The notes: generated by a model from the sequence alone, not told the origin. Shown: positions 1 to 8,519, numbered from the stretch's first letter. The stretch is DNA of 64,000 bases from Pseudonocardia humida (GCF_023898865.1 NZ_JAGSOV010000057.1:1-64000), one strand, 5' to 3'. Made by a program: numbers and translations.

Positions 1-1
1 C

Positions 2-97
2 GCACGCCACCCCGACGTCCTCGCCGCCCAACGCCGCGAACGCGCCCGGGTCCGCAGCGAACGCCAACGCCGCTGGGGCCGACCTGCGGCAGCCTGA
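2..97 (+). CDS. 3' end of an unidentified gene (partial)
   Basis: The first 97 bases hold an open frame that ends in TGA at 95-97 and has the G/C-rich third positions of a real gene here. It encodes about 31 residues, rich in Arg and Gln, ending GRPAAA. The charged tail gives no clue to function, and the start lies outside the window. I do not recognise the family. It could also be chance open reading in GC-rich DNA. Confidence 0.3.
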   Translation, partial: ARHPDVLAAQRRERARVRSERQRRWGRPAAA

Positions 98-233
98 CCC
101 GGTGAACCTATGTGGTCACCGCACTAGTCCGCCGCGCGAGGTGTCGGCCGAATCCCCGATGTCGCAGCGTGCCGGCGGACCTACCGTCGGTGCGGTCCGG
201 GATGCGGCCCGGACCGCTGGGGGGGAGGCGCAC

Positions 234-755
234 ATGGAGCGCGATCGGCTGTTCATCGAGGACCTGGCCGAGACGGTGAGCGGGCTGCGCCCGCCGGCCG
301 TCGAGCCGACGCCGGGCGACGTCACGTCGCAGGCGGTGGGCGAGGAGGGCGACCAGCCCGGCGACGACGTGGTCACCACCCAGGCGCTGGGGGAGGAGGG
401 CGACCAGATCGAGGACTACCCCGACGTCGATGACGTCGAGGACCTCGACGACCAGGTCGTCACCAGCGACGCGGTGGGCGAGGAGGGCGACCAGCCCGAC
501 GACCCGCCGATCGACGTCCCGATCGACCCCGGCTGGGGGACCGGCGAGCCGGTCGTCGTCACCAGCGACGCGGTCGGCGAGGAGGGCGACCAGCCCGAGG
601 ACCTGCCGTTCGACGTCCCCATCGGGTCCATGCCGTTCGACCCCGGGCCCGGCGACGCCGGCTTCGACGAGGTCGACGACGAGTGGTCCGACGACGAGCC
701 CGACGACCTCACCGGGGACGCCTCCGACGACTACGACGCCGAGATCCCGGTCTGA
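234..755 (+). CDS. Putative multicore graspetide (omega-ester RiPP) precursor
   Basis: A 173-residue, very acidic protein with no known enzyme domain. The start at 234 is preceded by a strong ribosome binding site (GGGGGAGG at about 220-227); an upstream in-frame start at 102 lacks one. The N-terminus (MERDRLFIEDLAETVSGL) looks like a helical leader peptide. Residues 30-120 hold four near-identical 12-mers, VTSQAVGEEGDQ, VTTQALGEEGDQ and twice VTSDAVGEEGDQ, separated by Asp/Pro-rich linkers. Hydroxyl residues followed by a Glu/Asp cluster are what graspetide cores offer for ester or amide crosslinks. The next gene, 26 bases downstream, encodes an ATP-grasp ligase, the enzyme class that makes such links. 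No protease or exporter gene is adjacent. The acidic tail (residues about 125-173) contains no further copy of the core. The role is inferred from repeats plus context. Confidence 0.7.
   Translation: MERDRLFIEDLAETVSGLRPPAVEPTPGDVTSQAVGEEGDQPGDDVVTTQALGEEGDQIEDYPDVDDVEDLDDQVVTSDAVGEEGDQPDDPPIDVPIDPGWGTGEPVVVTSDAVGEEGDQPEDLPFDVPIGSMPFDPGPGDAGFDEVDDEWSDDEPDDLTGDASDDYDAEIPV
321..593 (+). repeat. Four imperfect core repeats inside the precursor gene
   Basis: The copies lie at 321-356, 372-407, 459-494 and 558-593, each 36 bases and encoding VT(S/T)(Q/D)A(V/L)GEEGDQ. The GEEGDQ segment is invariant in all four. Only the third to fifth residues and one aliphatic residue vary. Spacing between copies grows along the gene (15, 51 and 63 bases), so this is a set of conserved cores in diverged linkers, not a simple tandem repeat. 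Confidence 0.9.
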
Positions 756-781
756 CGGGCGCCCCGGGAGCGGAGCGCGCG

Positions 782-1759
782 ATGATCGGGATCATCGGTC
801 CGGCCGGCGACCCGCAGGTGGTGTGCGTGGCGGCGGCCCTGCGCCGGCGCGGCGCGGCGACCACCGTGCTCGACCTCGGGGGGTTCCCGCGCGCGCTGCG
901 GCTGAGCCTGCGCGACGGGGCGCCGGTCGCCGACGGCGTCGACCTGGCGGCGGTCGGCGCCTGGTACGTCCGCAGCCTGCCGCTGCCGCTGCCGTTCCGG
1001 GTGGCCGAGGGCGGCGATCCGGCGGTCGCGCGGCGCGACTACGCCGCCGGTCGCGAGCGGCGCTCGTTCCTGGCCGGATTCACCGCGGCGCTGGCCGCGG
1101 GTGGGGCCGCGCTGGTCAACCCGCCCGAGCGGATGGCGCAGCACTTCCGCAAGCCCGAGCAGCTCGACGCGCTGCGCGGGGCCGGTGTGCCGGTGCCCTC
1201 GACGCTGGCCACGAACGACCCGCTGGCCGTGGCCGCGTTCGCCGCCGAGGTGGGCGCCGTGGTCTACAAGCCGCTGGCCGGGGGCGGGCGGTGCCGGCGG
1301 CTGGCCGCCGCCGACCTCGTGCCCGAGCGGCTGGGTCGGCTGGCGGCGGCCCCGGTGCTGTTCCAGGCCGAGGTGCCGGGGCGCAACATCCGGGTGTACG
1401 TGGTCGGTGGCGCGGTCGCGGCGGCCTACGAGATCGTGTCCGACGAGCTGGACTACCGCGGCGCCGAGTCCGACGTGCGGCCCGCGGAGCTCACCGGCGC
1501 CGAGGACGCGGCCTGCCTGCGGGCCGCCGCCGCGTGCGGGATGCCGTTCACCGGCATCGACCTGCGGCGCCGCCCCGACGGCGGGTTCGCGGTGCTGGAG
1601 TGCAACCCGTCGCCGATGTTCGCGGGCATCCAGCGCGGCGTCGGGGCCGAGCCCGTGTCGGACGCGCTGGCCGGGTTCCTGCTCGCCGGAGCAGGCGCCG
1701 AGCGCTCCGAACCCGGCCGGGACGCCGATCAGCCGGCGTCCGCACCCGCCTTCCGGTAG
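782..1759 (+). CDS. ATP-grasp ligase, probable graspetide macrocyclase (MvdD/RimK-like)
   Basis: A 325-residue ATP-grasp enzyme. It should use ATP to activate Asp/Glu side chains as acyl phosphates and join them to Thr/Ser hydroxyls of the upstream precursor. The N-terminal part (GIIGPAGDP onward) is the pre-ATP-grasp domain. K163 in VYKPLAGGG and the PGRNIRVYVV strand (R201, R204) fit the nucleotide site. FTGIDLRRRPDGG followed by ECNPSP (E273, N275) gives the Mg2+ ligands. The start at 782 follows GGGAGCGG; a longer frame from 683 would overlap the precursor gene. The 3' end overlaps uxaC, on the other strand, by 31 bases. It could in principle be another RimK-like peptide ligase, but the repeat-bearing partner favours a graspetide role. 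Confidence 0.85.
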   Translation: MIGIIGPAGDPQVVCVAAALRRRGAATTVLDLGGFPRALRLSLRDGAPVADGVDLAAVGAWYVRSLPLPLPFRVAEGGDPAVARRDYAAGRERRSFLAGFTAALAAGGAALVNPPERMAQHFRKPEQLDALRGAGVPVPSTLATNDPLAVAAFAAEVGAVVYKPLAGGGRCRRLAAADLVPERLGRLAAAPVLFQAEVPGRNIRVYVVGGAVAAAYEIVSDELDYRGAESDVRPAELTGAEDAACLRAAAACGMPFTGIDLRRRPDGGFAVLECNPSPMFAGIQRGVGAEPVSDALAGFLLAGAGAERSEPGRDADQPASAPAFR

Positions 1760-3159
1760 GCCGCCCGCGGGAGGTTGTAGGCCAGGTCGACGGCGGTCTC
1801 CAGCGCCTCCTCCATGCCCAGCCGGTGCTCGGCGACCAGCGCGGCCAGGTAGCCGGCGTCGATGCGGCGGGCCAGGTCGTGGCGGGCGGGGATGGACACG
1901 AAGGCGCGGGTGTCGTCGACGAAGCCGGTGGTGTTGTAGAAGCCCGCGGTCTCGGTGACCGCCTCGCGGAACCGGCGCATGCCGTGGGGGCTGTCCAGGA
2001 ACCACCACGGCGCGCCCAGCCGCATCGCCGGGTAGGCGCCGGCCAGCGGGGCCAGCTCGCGGGAGTAGGTCGTCTCGTCGACGGTGAACACGACCAGCCG
2101 GAACCCAGGGTCGCGGCCGAAGGCCTCCAGCAGGGGGCGCAGCCCGCGGGTGAACTCGGCGGCCACCGGGATGTCGAAGCCCATGTCCGGGCCGAAGCGG
2201 GCGTGCACGTCGGTGTCGTGGTCGCGCAGCACACCCGGGTGCAGCTGCATCACCAGGCCGTCCTCGCGGCTCATCCGGGCCATCTCGAAGAGCATGTGCC
2301 CGGCGAAGGCCCCGGCGTCGCGGTCGTCGGCGCGCCCGGCCAGCGCGTCGGCGTAGACGCGGGCGGCGTCGGCGGGGGGCAGCGCGGTGATCGCGGTGGC
2401 GAGGTGGCCGTGATCGGTGGCCAGCGCCCCGGCCGCGGCGAACGCCCGGCGGCGCTCCCGCAGGGCCTGCAGGAACCCGTCGTAGGAACCGCAGTCGACG
2501 CCGCTGAGCTCGGCGAGCGCGTCGACGTCCGCGCGCCAGCCGGGGCGCCGCACGTGCAGCAGGGCGTCCGGGCGGAAGGTCGGCACCACCTTCTCGCCCC
2601 AGCCCTGCTCGCGCAGCAGGGCGTGGTCGGGCAGCGCGGACAGCGGGGAGTCGGTGGTGGCCAGCACCTCGATGCCGAACCGGGTGAACAGCGCCCGGGG
2701 CAGGAAGTCGGGTTTGCCCAGCTGCTCGGCGATCTGGTCGTAGAGCGCGTCGGCGGTGTCGGGCCCGGGCTGCACGGTGACGCCGAAGACGTCGGCGAGC
2801 TCGTGCTCGAGCCAGAACCGCGTGGGCGTGCCGCGGAAGAGGTGCCAGCCGGCGCAGAAGCGCCGCCAGATCTCCCGCGGGTCGGTCTGCGCGGACTCGC
2901 CGTCGACCGGTCGCACGCCCAGCTCGGCCAGCTCGGCGCCCTGCGAGACCAGCATCCGCAGCAGGTAGTGGTCGGGCACGACGAGCAGGCTCGCCGGGTC
3001 GGCGAAGGGGCGGTCCGCGGCCAGCACGGCGGCGTCGACGTGGCCGTGCATGCAGACCAGCGGCAGCTCCCGCACCTCCCGGTGGATCCGGCGGGCGATG
3101 ACGCGCGTCGCCGGGTCGGCGGGCAGGGCCCGGTCTTCGTCGAGGAGCAGCGGACGCAT
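1729..3159 (-). CDS. uxaC: Glucuronate isomerase (uronate isomerase)
   Basis: A 476-residue member of the UxaC family (close to the 470 residues of E. coli UxaC). It interconverts D-glucuronate/D-fructuronate and D-galacturonate/D-tagaturonate in the cytoplasm, the first step of hexuronate catabolism. The VCMHGHVDA motif near residue 40 is the family's metal-binding HxH strand. VVPDHYLLRML and EIWRRFCAGWHLFRGTPTR follow in the usual order. The start MRPLLLDED at 3159 has GGGAGG just upstream; a longer frame from 3195 lacks this. It is divergent from the LacI regulator and the rest of the pathway. One LacI-type operator lies 21 bases upstream of the start codon, so it is likely repressed together with the main operon. 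Confidence 0.93.
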   Translation of the reverse strand: MRPLLLDEDRALPADPATRVIARRIHREVRELPLVCMHGHVDAAVLAADRPFADPASLLVVPDHYLLRMLVSQGAELAELGVRPVDGESAQTDPREIWRRFCAGWHLFRGTPTRFWLEHELADVFGVTVQPGPDTADALYDQIAEQLGKPDFLPRALFTRFGIEVLATTDSPLSALPDHALLREQGWGEKVVPTFRPDALLHVRRPGWRADVDALAELSGVDCGSYDGFLQALRERRRAFAAAGALATDHGHLATAITALPPADAARVYADALAGRADDRDAGAFAGHMLFEMARMSREDGLVMQLHPGVLRDHDTDVHARFGPDMGFDIPVAAEFTRGLRPLLEAFGRDPGFRLVVFTVDETTYSRELAPLAGAYPAMRLGAPWWFLDSPHGMRRFREAVTETAGFYNTTGFVDDTRAFVSIPARHDLARRIDAGYLAALVAEHRLGMEEALETAVDLAYNLPRAAYRKAGADAG

Positions 3160-3180
3160 TCGACCTCCCGGCGTTGGTGC

Positions 3181-3194
3181 TGAAAAGGATTGCA
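3181..3194 (-). promoter_or_regulatory. LacI-type operator O1 upstream of uxaC
   Basis: TGAAAAGGATTGCA matches the palindromic LacI/GalR-family consensus TGNAANCGNTTNCA at 9 of its 10 fixed bases; the central C is G. It lies 21 bases upstream of the uxaC start codon in the divergent region shared with the LacI-type gene. A regulator of the right family is encoded next door, but binding is an inference. Confidence 0.5.
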
Positions 3195-3267
3195 AGAACT
3201 TCGGTCCCGAGGCAAGGCCTGTCTATCAGCGGGCACCTGGGCCAGCGCGCTAGTCCGGATTTGGGTC

Positions 3268-3296
3268 TTGACCGCAACCGCAAACGGTTTCAGACT
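3268..3296 (+). promoter_or_regulatory. Probable lacI-operon promoter with operator O2
   Basis: A TTGACC -35-like hexamer (3268-3273) is followed after 17 bases by CAGACT (3291-3296). Overlapping the spacer and the -10 is 3279-3292. Read on the minus strand it is TGAAACCGTTTGCG, again 9 of 10 fixed bases of the LacI/GalR consensus. Its centre is 98 bases from that of O1. A bound repressor would cover the promoter, which fits autoregulation and substrate induction. Confidence 0.5.
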
Positions 3297-3334
3297 CTCC
3301 CCACGCCGCAGCCCGACCACCGATGGAGGACAGC

Positions 3335-4348
3335 GTGCCCGTCACCATCAAGGACGTCGCCGCGGCGGCCGGCGTCTCGCAGTCCACGGTGTCGCGGGCG
3401 CTGTCCACGCCCGACCTGGTCAACCCCGGCACCCGCGCGCGGGTGCAGGCCGTCGCCCGGGAGCTGGGCTACCAGCCCAACCGGGCCGCCCGCGGGCTGA
3501 TCACCGGGCGCACGGCCAACCTCGGCCTGATCGTGCCGGACCTGGCCAACCCGCTCTTCGCGGCGGTGGTCAAGGGCGTGCAGGCCGCGGCGCGCGCCGC
3601 CGACTACTCGGTGTTCATCGCCGACACCGACGAGGACGCCAGCACCGAGCCCGGCCTGCTGCGCGCGCTGGCCAAGCAGGTCGACGGCATCGTGCTCTGC
3701 TCACCGCGCTCCCCGGACGCCGAGCTCACGGAGGTGGGCGCGGACACGCCGGTGGTGCTGATGAACCGGCAGGTGCCCGGCTACCCGGCCGTCACCGTCG
3801 ACAACGCCGACGGGATGCGCCAGGCGGTCGAGCACCTGGCCGCGCTCGGCCACCGGCGGATCGCCTACGTGGCCGGTCCGCGCTCGTCGTGGTCCAACGG
3901 GCAGCGCGAGCACGGGCTGCGCGTCACGACCGGGGCACTCGGCGTCGACCTGGTGCACCTGGGCCACTTCCCGCCCCGCTTCGACGGCGGGGTGGCCGCC
4001 GCCGACCTCGCCCTCGCCTGCGGGGCGACCGCGGTCGTCGCCTACAACGACATCGTCGCGCTGGGGCTGCTGAGCCGCCTGGGGGCCCGCGGCGTCGCGG
4101 TCCCGGACCGGATCAGCGTGCTGGGCTGCGACGACATCCCGATGTCGGCGATGACCCACCCCGCGCTGACCACCGTCTCGGTGCCGCAGCACGAGGCCGG
4201 TCGCGCGGCCGTGGCGATGCTGTTGGCCCTGCTGGCCGACACCGGTCCGGTCACGACCCACCGCGACCTGCCCACCCAGCTCACCGTGCGCGCCACCACC
4301 GGCGTCGCTCCCGATCCCGAACCCGGCACCGCCGACCGATCCCGATGA
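3335..4348 (+). CDS. LacI-family transcriptional repressor of hexuronate genes
   Basis: A 337-residue LacI/GalR regulator. The N-terminal helix-turn-helix reads VTIKDVAAAAGVSQSTVSRA (residues 3-22), followed by the hinge helix region ELGYQPNRAARGL. The periplasmic-binding-protein-like effector domain starts at LGLIVPDLANPLFA. I chose the GTG at 3335 because GGAGGA lies just before it; an ATG at 3323 precedes that GGAGGA. The gene leads an operon with the transporter and the catabolic enzymes, and faces uxaC. By position the inducer is probably a hexuronate or a pathway intermediate. Two operator-like palindromes in the upstream region support autorepression and control of both transcripts. 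Confidence 0.92.
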   Translation: MPVTIKDVAAAAGVSQSTVSRALSTPDLVNPGTRARVQAVARELGYQPNRAARGLITGRTANLGLIVPDLANPLFAAVVKGVQAAARAADYSVFIADTDEDASTEPGLLRALAKQVDGIVLCSPRSPDAELTEVGADTPVVLMNRQVPGYPAVTVDNADGMRQAVEHLAALGHRRIAYVAGPRSSWSNGQREHGLRVTTGALGVDLVHLGHFPPRFDGGVAAADLALACGATAVVAYNDIVALGLLSRLGARGVAVPDRISVLGCDDIPMSAMTHPALTTVSVPQHEAGRAAVAMLLALLADTGPVTTHRDLPTQLTVRATTGVAPDPEPGTADRSR

Positions 4349-4361
4349 AGGGGACACCACG

Positions 4362-5567
4362 ATGACCGTGCAATGGCGCAAGGCCCTCGCCGCAGGCGGG
4401 ATCTCGGCACTGCTGGTGCTCACCGCGTGCGGCGCCCCCAGCGCCGGGCCCGCCGCCCCGGTGCCCGCCGGGCAGGTGCCGGACCGCCCGGCCGAGCCGG
4501 TGACCCTCAACATCCTCGACGTCGCCGGCAACCTGCAGCTGACCCAGCCGATGATCGACGACTTCGTGGCCAGGAACCCCGACATCGTGTCGCGGGTGAC
4601 CACCGAGAAGGCGACGGCGCCGGAGATGGCGGGCAAGGTCAAGGCCCAGCAGGACGCCGGGCGCCTGGGCATCGACCTGGTGCTCACCGGCACCGACGGG
4701 CTGTCGGCCGGTTCCGAGCAGGGCCTGTTCACCCCGCTGCTGCCCGACTTCGCCGACCGCCTCTCCGGGATGGCCGACTACCTGGAGCCTGCCGCTGCGA
4801 TGCAGGAGCTGGCCGACAACCAGGGCGTCGTGGTCACCTACTACCCGTCCGGGCCGCTCATCGAGTACGCCCCCGACCGCGTCCCGACCCCGCCAAAGAC
4901 GGCCGAGGAGCTGCTGGCCTACGCCCAGGCCAACCCGGGCAAGGTCGGCTACGCCCGGCCGGCGAACTCCGGGCCCGGGCGCACGTTCCTGATGGGGCTG
5001 CCCTACATCCTGGGTGACTCCGACCCCAAGGACCCGGTCAACGGCTGGGAGAAGACCTGGGCCTACCTCGCCGAGCTGGACAAGACGGTCCAGTCCTACC
5101 CGTCGGGCACCACCGACACGATGAAGAACCTGGCCAACGGCACCTACGACATCGTGGTGACCACCACCGGGTGGGACATCAACCCCCGGGCGCTGGGCAC
5201 CGTGCCCGCCGAGTACCAGGTCGGGACCCTGGAGGGCTTCACCTGGGTCACCGACGCGCACTACGCGGCCGTCCCCAAGGGCGTCTCGCCGGACAAGCAG
5301 GCCGCGCTGCTGGCCCTGATCGAGTTCATGCTCACCCCCGAGCAGCAGGCCAAGGCCTACGACTCGGGCTACTTCTACCCCGGCCCGGCGATCAAGGACG
5401 TCACGCTGGACATGGCCCCGCCGGAGAGCCAGCAGGTCATCGCCCAGTTCGGCCGCCCGGAGTACGACGCGCTCATCGCCGAGCACCCGACCGCCACCCC
5501 GCTGGCCACCAAGGACATCGTGGCCGCGTTCGACCGGTGGGACCGCGAGATCGGCGGCGCACCGTGA
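4362..5567 (+). CDS. ABC transporter substrate-binding lipoprotein (hexuronate-type uptake)
   Basis: A 401-residue extracellular solute-binding protein. The signal peptide ends in the lipobox LTAC with the lipid-carrying Cys at residue 23, so the mature protein should be anchored to the outer face of the membrane. The remainder has the family 1/PotD-like fold pattern (VTLNILDVAGNLQL near the mature start; GYFYPGP and family-typical helices towards the end). It is the first gene of a four-gene importer, 13 bases behind the lacI-type gene and overlapping the ATPase gene by 4 bases. The hexuronate specificity is inferred only from the surrounding catabolic genes. Confidence 0.87.
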   Translation: MTVQWRKALAAGGISALLVLTACGAPSAGPAAPVPAGQVPDRPAEPVTLNILDVAGNLQLTQPMIDDFVARNPDIVSRVTTEKATAPEMAGKVKAQQDAGRLGIDLVLTGTDGLSAGSEQGLFTPLLPDFADRLSGMADYLEPAAAMQELADNQGVVVTYYPSGPLIEYAPDRVPTPPKTAEELLAYAQANPGKVGYARPANSGPGRTFLMGLPYILGDSDPKDPVNGWEKTWAYLAELDKTVQSYPSGTTDTMKNLANGTYDIVVTTTGWDINPRALGTVPAEYQVGTLEGFTWVTDAHYAAVPKGVSPDKQAALLALIEFMLTPEQQAKAYDSGYFYPGPAIKDVTLDMAPPESQQVIAQFGRPEYDALIAEHPTATPLATKDIVAAFDRWDREIGGAP

Positions 5568-6709
5568 GCTCGGCCGAGGCGGCCTCGCCCGGCCGGTTCA
5601 CCGAGCTGCGCCTCGACGGCGTCGGGCGCCGCTTCGCCGGCAAGGACGCGCTGGTCGATCTGGACCTGACCATCCGCGCCGGGGAGTTCATCGCGCTGCT
5701 CGGGCCCTCCGGGTGCGGCAAGTCGACCGCGCTGAACTGCCTGGCCGGGCTGCTGCCGCTGACCACGGGCAGCATCTGGCAGGACGAGCGGCGCATCGAC
5801 ACGCTGCCGGCGGAGAAGCGCGGGTTCGGGATGGTGTTCCAGAGCTACGCGCTGTTCCCGCACATGTCCGTGCGCCGCAACATCGCCTTCGGGCTGCAGA
5901 TGCGCCGGCTGCCGCGGGCCGAGGTGCGCAGGCGCACCGAGGAGGGCGTGCGGCTGGTGCAGCTGGAGGAGCACGCCGACAAGCTGCCCGGCCAGCTCTC
6001 CGGAGGCCAGCAGCAGCGGGTGGCGATCGCCCGCGCGGTGGTGCTGGAGCCGTCGCTGGTGCTGATGGACGAGCCGCTGAGCAACCTCGACGCGAAGCTG
6101 CGCCTGGAGATGCGCACCGAGATCCGGCGACTGCACCAGTCGCTCGGGCTGACCACCGTCTACGTCACCCACGACCAGGAGGAGGCGCTGTCGCTGGCCG
6201 ACCGGCTGGTCGTGCTGCGCCACGGGAGGGTGCAGCAGGTCGGCACCCCCGAGGAGCTGCACGCCCGCCCGGTCAACTGGCACGTCGCCGACTTCATGGG
6301 GTTCCGCAACCTGCTGGAACTGGAGGTCGCGCACGTCTCCGGCGGTGGGGTCGACGCCGAGGCCGCGGTGCGCGGGGAGGGGCTGACCCTGCTCGGCACG
6401 GCCACCGGGCCGGTGTCGGCGGGCGACCGGGTGGTCGCCGCCGTCCGCCCGGAGGACGTCGTGGTCGTCGACGAGGCCGGCGGCGACAACCGGATCGCGG
6501 CCACCGTCGAGGTGGTCGAGTACCAGGGCCGGGAGCTGGCCGTCGAGGTCCGCACGGCCGCGGGCCGGGCGCTGCACCTGCGCACCGAGCGGCGGCTGGC
6601 CCCGGGCGACGAGGTCACCCTGACCGTCGAGCGGGAGCGGCTGCTGGTCTACCCGCTGGCCCCCGGCGAGCAGGCCCCCGCGCCGCTGGTGGACGCGGTG
6701 ACGACATGA
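5564..6709 (+). CDS. ABC transporter ATP-binding protein (PotA/MalK-like)
   Basis: A 381-residue ATPase that powers the importer. Walker A is GPSGCGKST at residues 47-55, the signature LSGGQQQRVAIARA begins near 145, Walker B/LMDEP lies near 165-170, and the switch histidine is in YVTHDQEEA. A C-terminal TOBE-type domain follows. The GTG start at 5564 overlaps the TGA of the binding-protein gene, indicating translational coupling. The Q-loop segment FGMVFQSYALFPHMSV is typical of the spermidine/iron/sugar subfamily. It acts on the cytoplasmic side with the two permeases downstream. Confidence 0.93.
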   Translation: MSSAEAASPGRFTELRLDGVGRRFAGKDALVDLDLTIRAGEFIALLGPSGCGKSTALNCLAGLLPLTTGSIWQDERRIDTLPAEKRGFGMVFQSYALFPHMSVRRNIAFGLQMRRLPRAEVRRRTEEGVRLVQLEEHADKLPGQLSGGQQQRVAIARAVVLEPSLVLMDEPLSNLDAKLRLEMRTEIRRLHQSLGLTTVYVTHDQEEALSLADRLVVLRHGRVQQVGTPEELHARPVNWHVADFMGFRNLLELEVAHVSGGGVDAEAAVRGEGLTLLGTATGPVSAGDRVVAAVRPEDVVVVDEAGGDNRIAATVEVVEYQGRELAVEVRTAAGRALHLRTERRLAPGDEVTLTVERERLLVYPLAPGEQAPAPLVDAVTT

Positions 6710-6719
6710 GCGGGACGAC

Positions 6720-7640
6720 ATGAGCCTGACCGTCGAGCGGACCGACCCGACGCCAACCGGCCCCCGGGACCCGGGGCTGAGCCACCGGCTGGCCGAGCGC
6801 GGGGTGGACCGGACGCTGCTGCTGCTCGTGCCGGCCGTGCTGTTCGTGGCGCTGCTGTTCGTCTACCCGTTCGGCTACGGGCTGCAGCTGTCCTTCGCCC
6901 CGGCCGAGGGCGGCCCGCTGGCCAGCTACGCCACCTTCTTCTCCGACCCCTACCAGTACAACACCATCTGGATCACCCTCGGGCTGGCGCTGCCCGCGGC
7001 GCTGCTCAACGTGCTGGCCTCGGTGCCGATCGCCTACAAGATGCGCGGTCGGTTCCGCGGCAAGCGGCTGCTGACGATCGTCCTGGTGGTGCCGATCACG
7101 CTGGGCACCGTGCTCACCGCGCAGGGCCTGCTGAACTTCCTCGGCCCGGCCGGCTGGTTCAACAAGGCCGTCGTCGGGCTCGGGCTGGCCGACGCGCCGG
7201 TGCAGCTGGTCAACAACTACTGGGGCGTGTTCTTCTCGCTGGTCATCACCGGGTTCCCGTTCGCGTTCCTGCTGATCCTGTCCTACCTGTCCGGGATCGA
7301 CCCGACCCTGGAGCAGGCCGCGGCCACGCTCGGCGCGGACTGGAAGCAGCGCTTCCGCCGGATCACCCTGCCGCTGCTGGCGCCCGGCCTGGCCACCACG
7401 TTCTGCCTGGCGTTCGTGCTGGCCTTCAGCGTGTTCCCGTCGGCGGTGCTGGTCGGCAACCCCGCAGGCGAGACCCGGGTGCTCGCCCTGGCCGCCTACC
7501 AGGCCGCCTACGAGCAGTACGACTACTCGCTGGCCTCGGCGATCGCGATGGTGATGGGCGCGGTGGAGCTGCTGGTCATCGCCGTGGTGCTGGTGTGGCG
7601 CTCCCGGCTCTACGCCGGCAGCACTGGAGGGAAGGGCTGA
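6720..7640 (+). CDS. ABC transporter permease 1 (PotB-like)
   Basis: A 306-residue inner-membrane permease. The first transmembrane helix (LLLLVPAVLFVALLFVYPF) is followed by about five more. The coupling-helix EAA-type motif is EQAAATLGADWKQRFRRITLPLLAPG, which contacts the ATPase. It starts 10 bases after the ATPase gene and overlaps the second permease by 4 bases (ATGA). The arrangement of a binding lipoprotein, an ATPase and two different permeases resembles polyamine/iron/thiamine-type importers more than the usual CUT1 sugar systems, although the setting is sugar-acid catabolism. Confidence 0.9.
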   Translation: MSLTVERTDPTPTGPRDPGLSHRLAERGVDRTLLLLVPAVLFVALLFVYPFGYGLQLSFAPAEGGPLASYATFFSDPYQYNTIWITLGLALPAALLNVLASVPIAYKMRGRFRGKRLLTIVLVVPITLGTVLTAQGLLNFLGPAGWFNKAVVGLGLADAPVQLVNNYWGVFFSLVITGFPFAFLLILSYLSGIDPTLEQAAATLGADWKQRFRRITLPLLAPGLATTFCLAFVLAFSVFPSAVLVGNPAGETRVLALAAYQAAYEQYDYSLASAIAMVMGAVELLVIAVVLVWRSRLYAGSTGGKG

Positions 7641-8503
7641 TGGCGACCACCCTGGGGGCACCGGCGCGGGCGCGCCGGCGGATCGTGGGCACCCCGAGCA
7701 GCTGGCTGGTCTGGGGCGTCGTGGCGTTCTTCCTGGTCAACCTGGCCGGTGTGGTCGGCTCGGTGCTGGTCAGCTCGTTCGGCACCCGGTGGTTCGGCAC
7801 CTGGCTGCCCGAGGGCTTCACCGGCTCCTGGTACGCCTCGGCCTGGCGGGAGTTCGGGCTGTTCGACGTCGTGTGGGTGACCCTGCAGGTCTCGCTGCTG
7901 GTCGTGCTGATCTCGGTGCTGATCGGGGTGCCGGCGTCCTACGTGCTGGCCCGCCGCGACTTCCCCGGCAAGAAGCTCGTCTACTTCGCGTTCCTGCTGC
8001 CGATCCTGATGCCGCCGATCACCTACGGCATCCCGCTGGCCACCGTGCTCTACAAGTACGGCTTCGCCGGCAACATGTCCGGGGTCGTGCTGGCCAACCT
8101 GGTGCCGTCGGTTCCGTTCGTCATCCTGACCATGACCCCGTTCATCGAGCAGATCAACCCGAGCATCGAGGCGGCCGCGCGGATGTGCGGGGCCGGGGTG
8201 CGGGCGATGTTCCTGCGGGTGCTCGGGCCGTTGCTGGTGCCGGGCATCCTGGCCGCGGCGATCCTGGTGCTGGTGCGCACGGTGGGCATGTTCGAGCTGA
8301 CCTTCCTCACCGCCGGGCCGGACTCGCAGACCCTGGTGGTGTCGCTCTACTACGCCATGTCCGCGGCCGGCATCCGGGCCCAGCAGTCGGTCGACGCGAT
8401 GGCCGTCATCTACACCTCGACGATGCTGGTGCTGCTGGTCGTCGCGCTGCGCTACGTCAACCCCACCCAGCTGGTGGCCCGGGTCAAGGAGACCCCCCAG
8501 TGA
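7640..8503 (+). CDS. ABC transporter permease 2 (PotC-like)
   Basis: A 287-residue membrane permease, partner of the preceding one. Hydrophobic helices start at [21 protein letters not shown]. The EAA-type loop reads [23 protein letters not shown]. The start at 7640 is an ATGA overlap with the preceding stop and has GGAGGGAAGG about five bases upstream; a start at 7595 would overlap far into the first permease gene. Together with the lipoprotein, ATPase and first permease it completes an importer placed directly before the mannonate and altronate dehydratases. Confidence 0.9.
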   Translation: MATTLGAPARARRRIVGTPSSWLVWGVVAFFLVNLAGVVGSVLVSSFGTRWFGTWLPEGFTGSWYASAWREFGLFDVVWVTLQVSLLVVLISVLIGVPASYVLARRDFPGKKLVYFAFLLPILMPPITYGIPLATVLYKYGFAGNMSGVVLANLVPSVPFVILTMTPFIEQINPSIEAAARMCGAGVRAMFLRVLGPLLVPGILAAAILVLVRTVGMFELTFLTAGPDSQTLVVSLYYAMSAAGIRAQQSVDAMAVIYTSTMLVLLVVALRYVNPTQLVARVKETPQ

Positions 8504-8519
8504 CACCGGGGGGACGAGC

